Shown here piece by piece: positions 1 to 7,022 of a DNA stretch of 64,000 nt. The position numbers and the translations under genes are program-made. The notes under the pieces were generated by a model. It worked only from the letters and a program-made list of their open reading frames with translations. It searched no databases and had not been told where the DNA came from. Position 1 is the first letter of the stretch, and each line of letters starts with the position of its first letter. Source of the stretch: Streptomyces sp. NBC_00433 (lineage in GTDB: Bacteria; Actinomycetota; Actinomycetes; Streptomycetales; Streptomycetaceae); contig CP107926.1 of NCBI GenBank assembly GCA_036015235.1, positions 3,662,001 through 3,726,000 of the forward strand, given 5' to 3'.

Positions 1-885
1 CGCCTCCACCAGGCCCATCCCGGAAGTGTTGGGGATCGCGCCGACCGCCATCAGGCAGTGCGTGCCGGTGATGACCCGGCCGTCGGTGAGCGTCGCCTCG
101 ACGCCGTCGCCGACCCGCTTGACGGACTGGGCGCGGGAGCGGGACATCACGTTCATGCCGCGCCGCCGGAAGACGTCCTCAAGGACCGCGGCGGCGTCCG
201 GGTCCTCGCCGGGCAGCACCCGGTCGCGGGACGAGACCAGGGTCACCGTCGAGCCGAGCGCCTGGTAGGCGCCGGCGAATTCCGCGCCGGTCACACCGGA
301 GCCGACCACGATCAGCTCGCGCGGCAGCTCGTCGAGGTCGTAGACCTGGGTCCAGTTGAGGATGCGCTCGCCGTCCGGCATCGCGTCGGGCAGTTCGCGG
401 GGGCGCGCGCCGGTGGCGACCAGGACCGCGTCGGCGGTGAGCCGCCGCTCGGTGCCGTCTGCGGCGGTGACCACGACCGTACGGGTGCCCTCGGCGGTCT
501 GCGGGCCGTCGAGCCGGCCGCGGCCGCGCATCACGGTGGCGCCGGCCCGGGTCACCGACGCGGTGATGTCGTGCGACTGGGCCAGCGCGAGGCGCTTGAC
601 CCGGCGGTTGACCTTGCCCAGGTCCACCCCGACGACCCGCGGGGCGCCGTGCAGCGGCGGGGTGTCGTCGGCGACGATGATGCCCAGCTCTTCGTACGAC
701 GAGTCGAAGGTCGTCATCACCTCGGCGGTGGCGATGAGCGTCTTGGACGGCACGCAGTCGGTCAGCACCGACGCACCGCCCAGCCCGTCGCAGTCGACGA
801 CGGTCACCTCCGCCCCGAGCTGCGCTGCCACCAGCGCCGCCTCGTAGCCGCCGGGTCCGCCACCGATGATCACGATCCTTGTCAC
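1..885 (-). CDS. lpdA: NAD(P)H-quinone dehydrogenase, LpdA type (C-terminus beyond the left edge)
   Basis: FAD-dependent pyridine-nucleotide oxidoreductase. The N-terminus reads TRIVIIGGGPGGYEAALVAA, an FAD-binding Rossmann fingerprint, and a second nucleotide-binding motif IVVGSGVTGAEFAGAY lies around residue 180. The usual CxxxxC redox disulfide of lipoamide dehydrogenases is absent: the segment reads GGASVLTDCVPSK with a single Cys. This is the arrangement known from mycobacterial LpdA, which reduces quinones rather than lipoamide. The GTG at 885 is preferred because homologues I remember begin MTRIVIIGG, and a GACAAT hexamer sits 7 nt upstream, compatible with a leaderless mRNA; an ATG at 894 is the alternative. 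It is divergent from the GGCT-like gene. The frame is open at base 1, so the dimerisation domain is not seen. Confidence 0.88.
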   Translation of the reverse strand, partial: MTRIVIIGGGPGGYEAALVAAQLGAEVTVVDCDGLGGASVLTDCVPSKTLIATAEVMTTFDSSYEELGIIVADDTPPLHGAPRVVGVDLGKVNRRVKRLALAQSHDITASVTRAGATVMRGRGRLDGPQTAEGTRTVVVTAADGTERRLTADAVLVATGARPRELPDAMPDGERILNWTQVYDLDELPRELIVVGSGVTGAEFAGAYQALGSTVTLVSSRDRVLPGEDPDAAAVLEDVFRRRGMNVMSRSRAQSVKRVGDGVEATLTDGRVITGTHCLMAVGAIPNTSGMGLVEA

Positions 886-1002
886 GTACCCCATTGTCCC
901 GCACGCGCCAAGTGTTCACCGCCAGGGGTGACCGCGGGTGTTCCTGCTCAGGGGCGCCCGTTCCCCGCGCGCTTCCTCACACCGGGGTCCGCGCCGCTCC
1001 CG

Positions 1003-1008
1003 TACCCT
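1003..1008 (+). promoter_or_regulatory. Leaderless-type -10 element (TACCCT)
   Basis: TACCCT fits the actinobacterial -10 consensus TANNNT and lies 7 nt before the ATG at 1016. Transcription would then start at or next to the start codon. No Shine-Dalgarno sequence precedes this ATG. The call is inferred from spacing only. Confidence 0.45.
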
Positions 1009-1015
1009 CGTCCTC

Positions 1016-1453
1016 ATGTCGCTCTACGCCGCTTACGCAGGCAACCTCGACGCGCGGCTGATGACCCGCCGCGCCCCGCACTCCCCGCTGCGCGGCACCG
1101 GCTGGCTGAACGGCTGGCGGCTGACCTTCGGCGGCGAGCAGATGGGCTGGGAGGGCGCGCTCGCGACCCTGGTCGAGGACCCGGTCAGCCAGGTCTTCGT
1201 GGGTCTGTACGACATCGCGCCGGTCGACGAGGAGTCGATGGACCGCTGGGAGGGCGTGCCGCTGCAGATCTACCGGCGTACGACCGTACGGGTGCACACC
1301 CTGGACGGCGACCTGGCGGCGTGGCTCTACGTGCTCAACGACTACGAGGGCGGGCTGCCCTCGGCCCGCTACCTCGGCGAGATCGCGGACGCCGCCGAGT
1401 CGGCCGGGGCGCCCCACGACTATGTGATGGGGCTGCGCAAGCGCCCCTGCTGA
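1016..1453 (+). CDS. Gamma-glutamylcyclotransferase (GGCT/AIG2)-like protein
   Basis: 145 residues. The start region SLYAAYAGNLDARLM resembles the YFAYGSN phosphate-binding loop of the gamma-glutamylcyclotransferase/AIG2 fold. The segment LPSARYLGEIADAAESAG near the C-terminus fits the conserved helix of that family. Members cleave gamma-glutamyl amines to 5-oxoproline, but the substrate here is unknown. There is no signal peptide, so it should be cytosolic. It lies between the divergent quinone reductase and the deoD operator. The ATG at 1016 was chosen because a TANNNT hexamer sits 7 nt before it; earlier in-frame codons have no ribosome binding site and encode low-complexity Arg/Pro sequence. 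Confidence 0.7.
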   Translation: MSLYAAYAGNLDARLMTRRAPHSPLRGTGWLNGWRLTFGGEQMGWEGALATLVEDPVSQVFVGLYDIAPVDEESMDRWEGVPLQIYRRTTVRVHTLDGDLAAWLYVLNDYEGGLPSARYLGEIADAAESAGAPHDYVMGLRKRPC

Positions 1454-1564
1454 CCTGCCGCGAACCCGCGTACGGCGCCGGTTTCCGGCCATCGCGTGGC
1501 CGGGGCGGCGAGGGCCGCCGACTGTCGGATGCCGCTATTTCCGGAGTAGTCCATGTCAGGCCGT

Positions 1565-1576
1565 CTACGCGCGTAG
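1565..1576. promoter_or_regulatory. Nucleoside-regulon operator (deoD copy)
   Basis: Perfect 12-bp palindrome CTACGCGCGTAG. It ends 12 bp before the putative -10 TACGCT (1589-1594), so it covers the -35 region of the deoD promoter, as expected for a repressor site. The same sequence recurs before deoC, add and nupA in this window. Confidence 0.8.
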
Positions 1577-1588
1577 GCCCTGACAGGT

Positions 1589-1594
1589 TACGCT
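1589..1594 (+). promoter_or_regulatory. Putative deoD -10 (TACGCT), leaderless
   Basis: TACGCT fits TANNNT and is 6 nt before the GTG at 1601. No ribosome binding site precedes that GTG, so a leaderless mRNA is likely. Confidence 0.5.
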
Positions 1595-1600
1595 CAGCGC

Positions 1601-2410
1601 GTGAACGCTTCTGTGAATCCCGACCCCTATGCCGCGGCCGACGCCGCCGCCGCCAGTCTGCGCGCGCTCACCGGCGCGCAGACGCACGACGTCGCCCTGG
1701 TCATGGGCTCGGGCTGGGTGCCCGCCGCCGACCAGCTCGGCACCGCGGACGCCGAGCTGCCGATCACCGAGCTGCCCGGTTTCCCGGCCCCCTCGGTGGC
1801 CGGCCACGCGGGCCGGGTCCGCTCGGTACGCGTCGGAGGCGTCCGTGCCCTGGTCTTCCTCGGCCGCACCCACCTCTACGAGGGACGGGGCGTCGCGAGC
1901 GTCGCGCACGCGGTGCGCACGTCGGTGGCCGCCGGCTGCAAGACGGTGATCCTCACCAACGGCTGCGGCGGCCTGCGCCCCGGCTACCGCCCCGGCCAGC
2001 CGGTGCTCATCAGCGACCACATCAACATGACGGCGACCTCGCCGATCGCCGGCGCGAACTTCGTCGACCTCACCGACCTCTACTCCCCCCGGCTGCGCGC
2101 CCTGTGCCGCGAGATCGACCCCAGCCTCGAAGAGGGCGTCTACGTCCAGCTCCCCGGCCCGCACTACGAGACGCCGGCGGAGATCGGGATGGTCCGCGCG
2201 ATAGGCGGCGACCTGGTCGGCATGTCCACCACGCTGGAGGCGATCGCCGCGCGCGAGGCGGGTGCGGAGGTGCTGGGCATCTCCCTGGTCACCAACCTTG
2301 CCGCCGGGATGACCGGGGAGCCGCTCAACCACGAGGAGGTTCTGGCGGCCGGTCACGAGTCCGCGACGCGCATGGGCACGCTTCTGGCCGGCTTGCTGGC
2401 CCGCCTGTGA
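1601..2410 (+). CDS. deoD: Purine nucleoside phosphorylase
   Basis: 269 residues, the size of trimeric (PNP/MTAP-family) phosphorylases. It converts purine (deoxy)nucleosides and phosphate to base and (deoxy)ribose-1-phosphate in the cytosol. Visible signatures are the phosphate loop VMGSGW, the glycine-rich [10 protein letters not shown], the base/sugar-binding [11 protein letters not shown] with its conserved Glu, [16 protein letters not shown], and TNLAAG with the purine-contacting Asn. It starts at a GTG with no leader, behind operator CTACGCGCGTAG. The next gene on the same strand is the PGM2-like phosphomutase, which can use its sugar-phosphate product, although a 0.7 kb repeat region separates them. 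The symbol follows actinobacterial usage; punA would also be acceptable. Confidence 0.93.
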   Translation: MNASVNPDPYAAADAAAASLRALTGAQTHDVALVMGSGWVPAADQLGTADAELPITELPGFPAPSVAGHAGRVRSVRVGGVRALVFLGRTHLYEGRGVASVAHAVRTSVAAGCKTVILTNGCGGLRPGYRPGQPVLISDHINMTATSPIAGANFVDLTDLYSPRLRALCREIDPSLEEGVYVQLPGPHYETPAEIGMVRAIGGDLVGMSTTLEAIAAREAGAEVLGISLVTNLAAGMTGEPLNHEEVLAAGHESATRMGTLLAGLLARL

Positions 2411-2694
2411 CCTTGGCTCGCCCCACGCCGGGCGCCGGGCGCCCACGCCCTGCCCCTCGCGGTGCGCTGCCGGCCCGCGGCTGCCGTCATGGCTGGTCGC
2501 GCAGTTCCCCACCACTCCCTGCGGGGTGCCGTTACGGACTCCACAGTGCCGCTGCGTGGGTGGCTGGTCACGCAGTTCCCCACGCCCCCAGGTGGGTGTC
2601 TCTTGCGGTGCGTTGCTTGCCCGCGGCTGCCATCGTGGTTGCGCGCGCAGTTCCCCGCGCCCCTTTTGGCCTGCGTCCACCTGCGTCTGGCGTT

Positions 2695-2814
2695 TGCCCC
2701 TGCCAGGGGCTGGGCTCTGCGCAGAGGGCACGCGTTTTTCAGGGGCGCGTGGGAGTACCCCCAGGCGAAGCCCTGGGGGAGAACGGAGCGCCCCGCCGAA
2801 AAGGCGGGAAAGAT
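2695..2814. repeat. About 120-bp dispersed repeat, copy 1 (inverted copy at 31620-31740)
   Basis: The segment from TGCCCCTGCCAGGGGCTGGG to the CCCCGCC/GGCGGG hairpin matches the reverse complement of 31620-31740 with only a few differences by eye. A shorter piece recurs at about 42290-42343. Confidence 0.85.
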
Positions 2815-2826
2815 GCGAACGCCACC

Positions 2827-2922
2827 GCAAGTGGCACCCACCCAGGGGCGCGTGGGGGTACCCCCAGGCGAAGCCCTGGGGGAGAACCGCGCGACCAACC
2901 ACAGCGGACCGCAACTGTGAAC
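2827..2922 (+). repeat. 96-bp perfect direct repeat, copy A
   Basis: Base-for-base identical to 3004-3099 when the two are aligned by eye. It contains the CCCCCAGG hairpin and ends at AACTGTGAAC. The identity implies recent duplication or ongoing gene conversion. Confidence 0.9.
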
Positions 2923-3003
2923 GCAACAGGACGAGGCAGTACCCCAGGGGCGCGGGGAACTGCGCGACCAGCCACGATGGCGCCGCAGGCAAGCGACGCC
3001 ACA

Positions 3004-3099
3004 GCAAGTGGCACCCACCCAGGGGCGCGTGGGGGTACCCCCAGGCGAAGCCCTGGGGGAGAACCGCGCGACCAACCACAGCGGACCGCAACTGTGAAC
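3004..3099 (+). repeat. 96-bp perfect direct repeat, copy B
   Basis: Second copy of the unit at 2827-2922, ending 17 bp before the phosphomutase start. Confidence 0.9.
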
Positions 3100-3115
3100 C
3101 GGCATGGAGGCAACC

Positions 3116-4768
3116 GTGGAAGACCTGCTCGCTGAGGCTCAGGCGTGGGCAGCCGAGGACCCGGATCCGCAGACTCGGGCGGAGCTCGAGGACCTGCTGG
3201 TCCGGAAGGAAGTCGAGGAGTTGCGCGACAGGTTCGGCGGCACGCTGGAATTCGGCACCGCGGGCCTCCGCGGAGCGCTGGGCGCGGGCCCGAACCGGAT
3301 GAACCGGGCCGTCGTGATCCGCGCGGCCGCGGGCCTGGCGGCCCACCTGCGCGGCAACGGCGGCACCGCCGCGGTCATCGGCTACGACGCCCGCCACAAG
3401 TCGTACGACTTCGCCCGCGACACCGCCGCGGTGATGACGGGCGCGGGCCTGCGCGCGTATCTGCTCCCCCGGCCGCTGCCCACCCCGGTGCTGGCGTACG
3501 CGATCCGCCATCTCGGCGCCGACGCGGGCGTGATGGTGACCGCGAGCCACAACCCGCCGCAGGACAACGGCTACAAGGTCTACCTGGGCGACGGCTCCCA
3601 GATCGTGCCGCCGGCGGACGCGGAGATCGCCGCCGAGATCGCGGCGGTCGGCCCGCTCGCGACCGTAACCCTGGCCGCGGACGGCTGGGAAGTGCTCGGC
3701 GAGGACGTGGTCGAGGCATATCTCGGGCGCGCGGTCGGAGTCCTCGCGGAGGGCGGCGCGCGCGAACTGTCCACCGTCTACACGCCGATGCACGGCGTCG
3801 GCCTGGAAACCCTGACCGCGGCCTTCGCACGGGCGGGCTTCCCCGCGCCGGTGGCCGTCGCGGAACAGGCCGCGCCCGACCCGGACTTCCCCACCGTCGC
3901 CTTCCCCAACCCGGAGGAGCCGGGGGCGATGGACCTGGCCTTCAAGGCCGCGCGGGACGCGAACCCCGATCTGGTCATCGCCAACGACCCGGACGCCGAC
4001 CGGTGCGCGGTGGCTGTGCCCGACCCCGCCGCGGACGCGGGCTGGCGGATGCTGCGGGGCGACGAGTTGGGCGCGCTGCTGGCCGCGCACCTGGTGCGGC
4101 GGGGCGCCGCCGAGCCCGGCAGGGACGTCTTCGCGGCGAGCATCGTGTCGTCGTCGCTGCTGTCGAGGATCGCGGCCGCCGCCGGCCTCGGCTACGAGGA
4201 CACGCTGACCGGCTTCAAGTGGATCGCCCGTGTCCCGGGCCTGCGGTACGGCTACGAGGAGGCGCTCGGCTACTGCGTCGACCCGGCCGGGGTCAGGGAC
4301 AAGGACGGCGTCACGGCGGCGCTGCTGATCGCGGAGATGGCAGCCGAACTGCGGTCGGAGGGCCGTACGTTGGGCGATGTGCTGGACGAACTGGCCGTGG
4401 AGCACGGCCTGCACGCCACCGACCAGCTCTCGGCGCGGGTCGCCGACCTCTCCCTGATCAGCGACGCGATGGCGCGGCTGCGCGCCCACCCGCCGGCCGC
4501 GCTCGCGGGCCTGGACGTGGTGTCGGCCGAGGACCTCCAGCAGGGCGCGGGCGGCCTGCCCCCCACGGACGGCCTGCGCTACCGCCTCGCCGGGGACGCG
4601 GTGACCTCGGCCCGTGTCGTGGTCAGGCCGAGCGGCACGGAGCCGAAGATCAAGTGCTACCTGGAGGTCGTCGTCCCCGTGGGCACGGACGTGCCCGCCG
4701 CCCGCGCGCGGGCGGCGTCGCTGCTGGCCGCCCTCAAGCCCGACCTGGCCGCGGCGGCGGGCCTGTAG
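3116..4768 (+). CDS. Phosphohexomutase-family enzyme, PGM2-like; probable phosphopentomutase
   Basis: 550 residues, alpha-D-phosphohexomutase superfamily. Landmarks in order: phosphoserine loop TASHNPPQDNGYKVY near residue 140, the metal-binding DPDADRCAV near 295, the sugar loop GYEEALGYCV near 380, and the phosphate-binding RPSGTEPKIKCYLE near 505. The DPDADR variant and the length fit the PGM2/PmmB subfamily, whose human member acts mainly on pentose-1-phosphates. The genes around it make ribose- and deoxyribose-1-phosphate (deoD, deoA) and consume deoxyribose-5-phosphate (deoC). I therefore infer that this is the phosphopentomutase of the pathway, although automated annotation would usually say phosphomannomutase. 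GTG 3116 was chosen because GGAGG lies 5 nt upstream; the ATG at 3104 overlaps that ribosome binding site. Confidence 0.88.
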   Translation: MEDLLAEAQAWAAEDPDPQTRAELEDLLVRKEVEELRDRFGGTLEFGTAGLRGALGAGPNRMNRAVVIRAAAGLAAHLRGNGGTAAVIGYDARHKSYDFARDTAAVMTGAGLRAYLLPRPLPTPVLAYAIRHLGADAGVMVTASHNPPQDNGYKVYLGDGSQIVPPADAEIAAEIAAVGPLATVTLAADGWEVLGEDVVEAYLGRAVGVLAEGGARELSTVYTPMHGVGLETLTAAFARAGFPAPVAVAEQAAPDPDFPTVAFPNPEEPGAMDLAFKAARDANPDLVIANDPDADRCAVAVPDPAADAGWRMLRGDELGALLAAHLVRRGAAEPGRDVFAASIVSSSLLSRIAAAAGLGYEDTLTGFKWIARVPGLRYGYEEALGYCVDPAGVRDKDGVTAALLIAEMAAELRSEGRTLGDVLDELAVEHGLHATDQLSARVADLSLISDAMARLRAHPPAALAGLDVVSAEDLQQGAGGLPPTDGLRYRLAGDAVTSARVVVRPSGTEPKIKCYLEVVVPVGTDVPAARARAASLLAALKPDLAAAAGL

Positions 4769-4854
4769 GCCGCGCAGGGGCGCGAGTCGGCCCCTGCGCG
4801 GTGCCGACCGCGCCCAGATACCTGGTGGACGAGCAGCCCGGCCCCGTGGCCCCG

Positions 4855-4895
4855 GCCCGTCCCGCCCTGCGCGGACCGGGCGGGGTGGGACGGGC
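4855..4895. terminator. Bidirectional hairpin between convergent mutase and pstB-like genes
   Basis: GCCCGTCCC at 4855-4863 pairs with GGGACGGGC at 4887-4895, with further G/C pairing inside. It lies between two convergent genes. Confidence 0.6.
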
Positions 4896-4921
4896 TCAGC
4901 GCTTCCGGCCGCCGGGTGCGG

Positions 4922-5884
4922 CTAGCCGAAGCGGCCGTTGACGTAGTCCGCCGTGCGGGAGTCGACCGGGTCGCCGAAGACCTGCTCGGTGGCGCCGGTC
5001 TCGATGATGCGGCCGGGGGTGTCGTGGGTCGCCAGGAAGAACGCGCAGGACTGGGAGACCCGCTGGGCCTGCTGCATGTTGTGGGTGACGATGACGATCG
5101 TCAGGCGCCCGCGCAGCTCGGCGATGGTCTCCTCGACGCGCCGGGTGGAGGTCGGGTCGAGGGCCGAGCACGGCTCGTCCATCAGCAGCACGTCCGGTGA
5201 GACGGCCAGCGAGCGGGCGATGCAGAGCCTCTGCTGCTGGCCGCCGGAGAGCGATCCGCCCGGCGTGCTGAGCCGGTTGCGCACCTCGGTCCACAGGCCG
5301 GCCCTGATCAGGCTGGTCTCCACCAGGTGGTCGCGGTGGTCGCGGCTGACCTTGATCCCGGCGAGCTTCAGGCCGCTGGCGACATTGTCGTGGATCGACA
5401 TGCCGGGGAACGGGTTGGGCCGCTGGAAGACCATGCCGATCCGGCGCCGCACGTCGGCCGGGCGGCGGCCGGACGCGTAGATGTCGGCGCCGTCCAGCAG
5501 CACCTCACCGGCCAGTGCCGCGCCACGCACCATCTCGTGCATCCGGTTGAGGATGCGCAAGTAGGTGGACTTGCCGCAGCCCGAGGGTCCGATCAGGGCG
5601 GTGACCTGGCCGGCCTGCATGCTCAGCGAGACCCGGTCGAGCACCTTGTGGGTACCGAACCAGGCGGACACCGCCCGGCTCTCCAGCGCGTAGAGGTTCG
5701 CGTCCGCGCCCCCTTCAGGGCCGCCGGACCCGGCGGTGGCCGGCCCCGGCCGGGACGGCGGTACGGGGGGAAGCACGACGGTGTCGGCCGCGTCGGGGTC
5801 GGCGGTGGACCCACGCGCTCCGGCTCCCACCGGAACGGGCTCCGCCTCCTGCGCCTGCCCGCCGGCAGCGCTGGTGTCGGTCAT
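4922..5884 (-). CDS. pstB: Phosphate-type ABC transporter ATP-binding protein (PstB-like)
   Basis: 320 residues. After a Pro/Gly-rich N-terminal extension of about 65 residues, longer than in typical PstB, comes a complete ABC domain. It has Walker A GPSGCGKST, Q-loop FQRPNPFPG, signature LSGGQQQRL, Walker B LLMDEPCSALDP and switch-His IVTHNM, so it should be catalytically competent. AGGAG lies 5 nt before the ATG. It is the last gene of a minus-strand run of pstC-like, pstA-pstS-like and sortase-like genes and would energise that permease at the inner membrane face. The FQRPNPF motif is typical of PstB, but the accompanying binding proteins are unusual, so phosphate specificity is assumed, not shown. 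Confidence 0.9.
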   Translation of the reverse strand: MTDTSAAGGQAQEAEPVPVGAGARGSTADPDAADTVVLPPVPPSRPGPATAGSGGPEGGADANLYALESRAVSAWFGTHKVLDRVSLSMQAGQVTALIGPSGCGKSTYLRILNRMHEMVRGAALAGEVLLDGADIYASGRRPADVRRRIGMVFQRPNPFPGMSIHDNVASGLKLAGIKVSRDHRDHLVETSLIRAGLWTEVRNRLSTPGGSLSGGQQQRLCIARSLAVSPDVLLMDEPCSALDPTSTRRVEETIAELRGRLTIVIVTHNMQQAQRVSQSCAFFLATHDTPGRIIETGATEQVFGDPVDSRTADYVNGRFG

Positions 5885-5968
5885 CGGTACTCCTTGGACG
5901 GTCGGTCGGGACGCGGGATGGGGACGCGGCGTGGTCGGGGGCGGTCGCCCCGGGCAGCGGGCAGGTGA

Positions 5969-6916
5969 TCAGTAGAGGTTGGGCAGCAGGGCGGCGGCGT
6001 TCTCGTAGACGCACCACACCAGCGCGGCCAGCACCGGCGCGAAGATCAGGTAAAGGGCGCCGCGCGGTATTCGCCGCCCGGCGGCCGCGACCAGCAGGAC
6101 CACCGCACCGAGCAGGCCCAGCGCCCAGAGCTGCACCGCGGGAAGGGCCGCGGTGTCGGAGGCGAGCGCGTGGTCGGTGTCGACGACGGCCGGACGGCCA
6201 CCGGGGTTCGGCCGGCCGGTCCCGTTCAGCCGGGCGCCGACGAGCAGCGTGCGGGTGGGTATCCAGTCGGAGTCACCGGTGGCCAGGACCAGCCGGTCGG
6301 AGGCCGTGTCGGCGATCGGGTGGGAGCTGTCGCCGAAGGCGTTGACGGTGTAGGTGGACTCGCCCTGGCTTGTGGTGGTGTGGATGACGTCGCCGGTCCG
6401 CAGGTCGGTCAGGTCGGCGAACGGGGCGCCGAAGGTGGCGTGCCTCCCGAAGATCACACTGACGCCCTGCTGCCCCGGCAGCGCGGTGTCCCTGCGGTGG
6501 CCGGGGCCGCGCATCAGGTCGCGGCCGGTGGTCCCCTCGACGACCACGGCCTGGTGCAGTCCGATCGCCGGGATGTCGATGACGGCGACCGGTGCTCCGT
6601 CGGCGGCGGTGCCGACCGGGGCGACCGCGTTGGCGAGCTGGTGGGCGAAGGTTTTGTGCGCGGTGGACTGGAAGTGCCCCTCCTGGAGCCCCGAGGCGGC
6701 GAACAGGTAGCCGACGAAGCCCATCAGCAGCAGGCCGAGCAGGAGGCACGACAGGGCGGCCGTCACCGCTCCTGTCATCCGCAGGCCGAACCCGCGGGGC
6801 GAAGCGGCGGGGTCCGCCGCGCGGGGACGGCCGGGCGGCCCGGCGGGCAGGGGTGCGGGCCCGGACGTCCGGCCGCCGCCGGAGTCCGCCGCTTTCGCGA
6901 GAGTCGGCGTGCTCAT
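5969..6916 (-). CDS. Sortase-fold membrane protein lacking the catalytic Cys (pseudo-sortase)
   Basis: 315 residues. It has one N-terminal transmembrane helix (about residues 48-75), a sortase beta-barrel (about 100-240) and two C-terminal transmembrane helices. The barrel aligns with class E sortases through VVEGTTGRDLMRGPGH, TALPGQQG and FGAPFADLTDL. At the catalytic positions, AGHRTTYG is replaced by FGRHATFG, putting Arg where the His normally lies, and the TLxTC segment reads LVLATGDSDW, with Gly (codon at 6275-6277) in place of Cys. The Arg region (PTRTLLVGARL) is retained. It therefore cannot be a conventional transpeptidase, and no LPxTG or LAxTG sorting signal is visible in the neighbouring surface proteins. 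It may be a structural or scaffold partner of the Pst-like complex. The ATG at 6916 has AGAGGA 9 nt upstream. Confidence 0.8.
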   Translation of the reverse strand: MSTPTLAKAADSGGGRTSGPAPLPAGPPGRPRAADPAASPRGFGLRMTGAVTAALSCLLLGLLLMGFVGYLFAASGLQEGHFQSTAHKTFAHQLANAVAPVGTAADGAPVAVIDIPAIGLHQAVVVEGTTGRDLMRGPGHRRDTALPGQQGVSVIFGRHATFGAPFADLTDLRTGDVIHTTTSQGESTYTVNAFGDSSHPIADTASDRLVLATGDSDWIPTRTLLVGARLNGTGRPNPGGRPAVVDTDHALASDTAALPAVQLWALGLLGAVVLLVAAAGRRIPRGALYLIFAPVLAALVWCVYENAAALLPNLY

Positions 6917-7022
6917 GGCTGTGGATCCTCTTCTCTGGTGCGGCCGGACGCGGTGCGGTGTCGTCGGTCGGGGCGGTACGGGCAGCGGTGCGCCGCGGGG
7001 CGCGCCCCCGTCGTCCACCCGG

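Larger units (their letters stand above)
2411..3115. repeat. Intergenic repeat mosaic between deoD and the phosphomutase
   Basis: No gene is supported here. The stretch is built from modules with the core GTTCCCCGCGCCCCT or its complement, for example near 2640-2670 and 2945-2965. Between them are hairpin modules of the form CCCCCAGG-loop-CCTGGGGG, near 2757-2780, 2861-2884 and 3039-3062. The same modules recur in other intergenic regions of the window. They may act as terminators or as REP-like elements. Confidence 0.8.

Noticed and set aside
1565-4489. A 974-codon open frame on the minus strand across deoD and the phosphomutase
   Set aside because: It is antisense to two clearly identified enzymes and crosses the repeat mosaic; Arg/Gly/Val-rich translation without domains.
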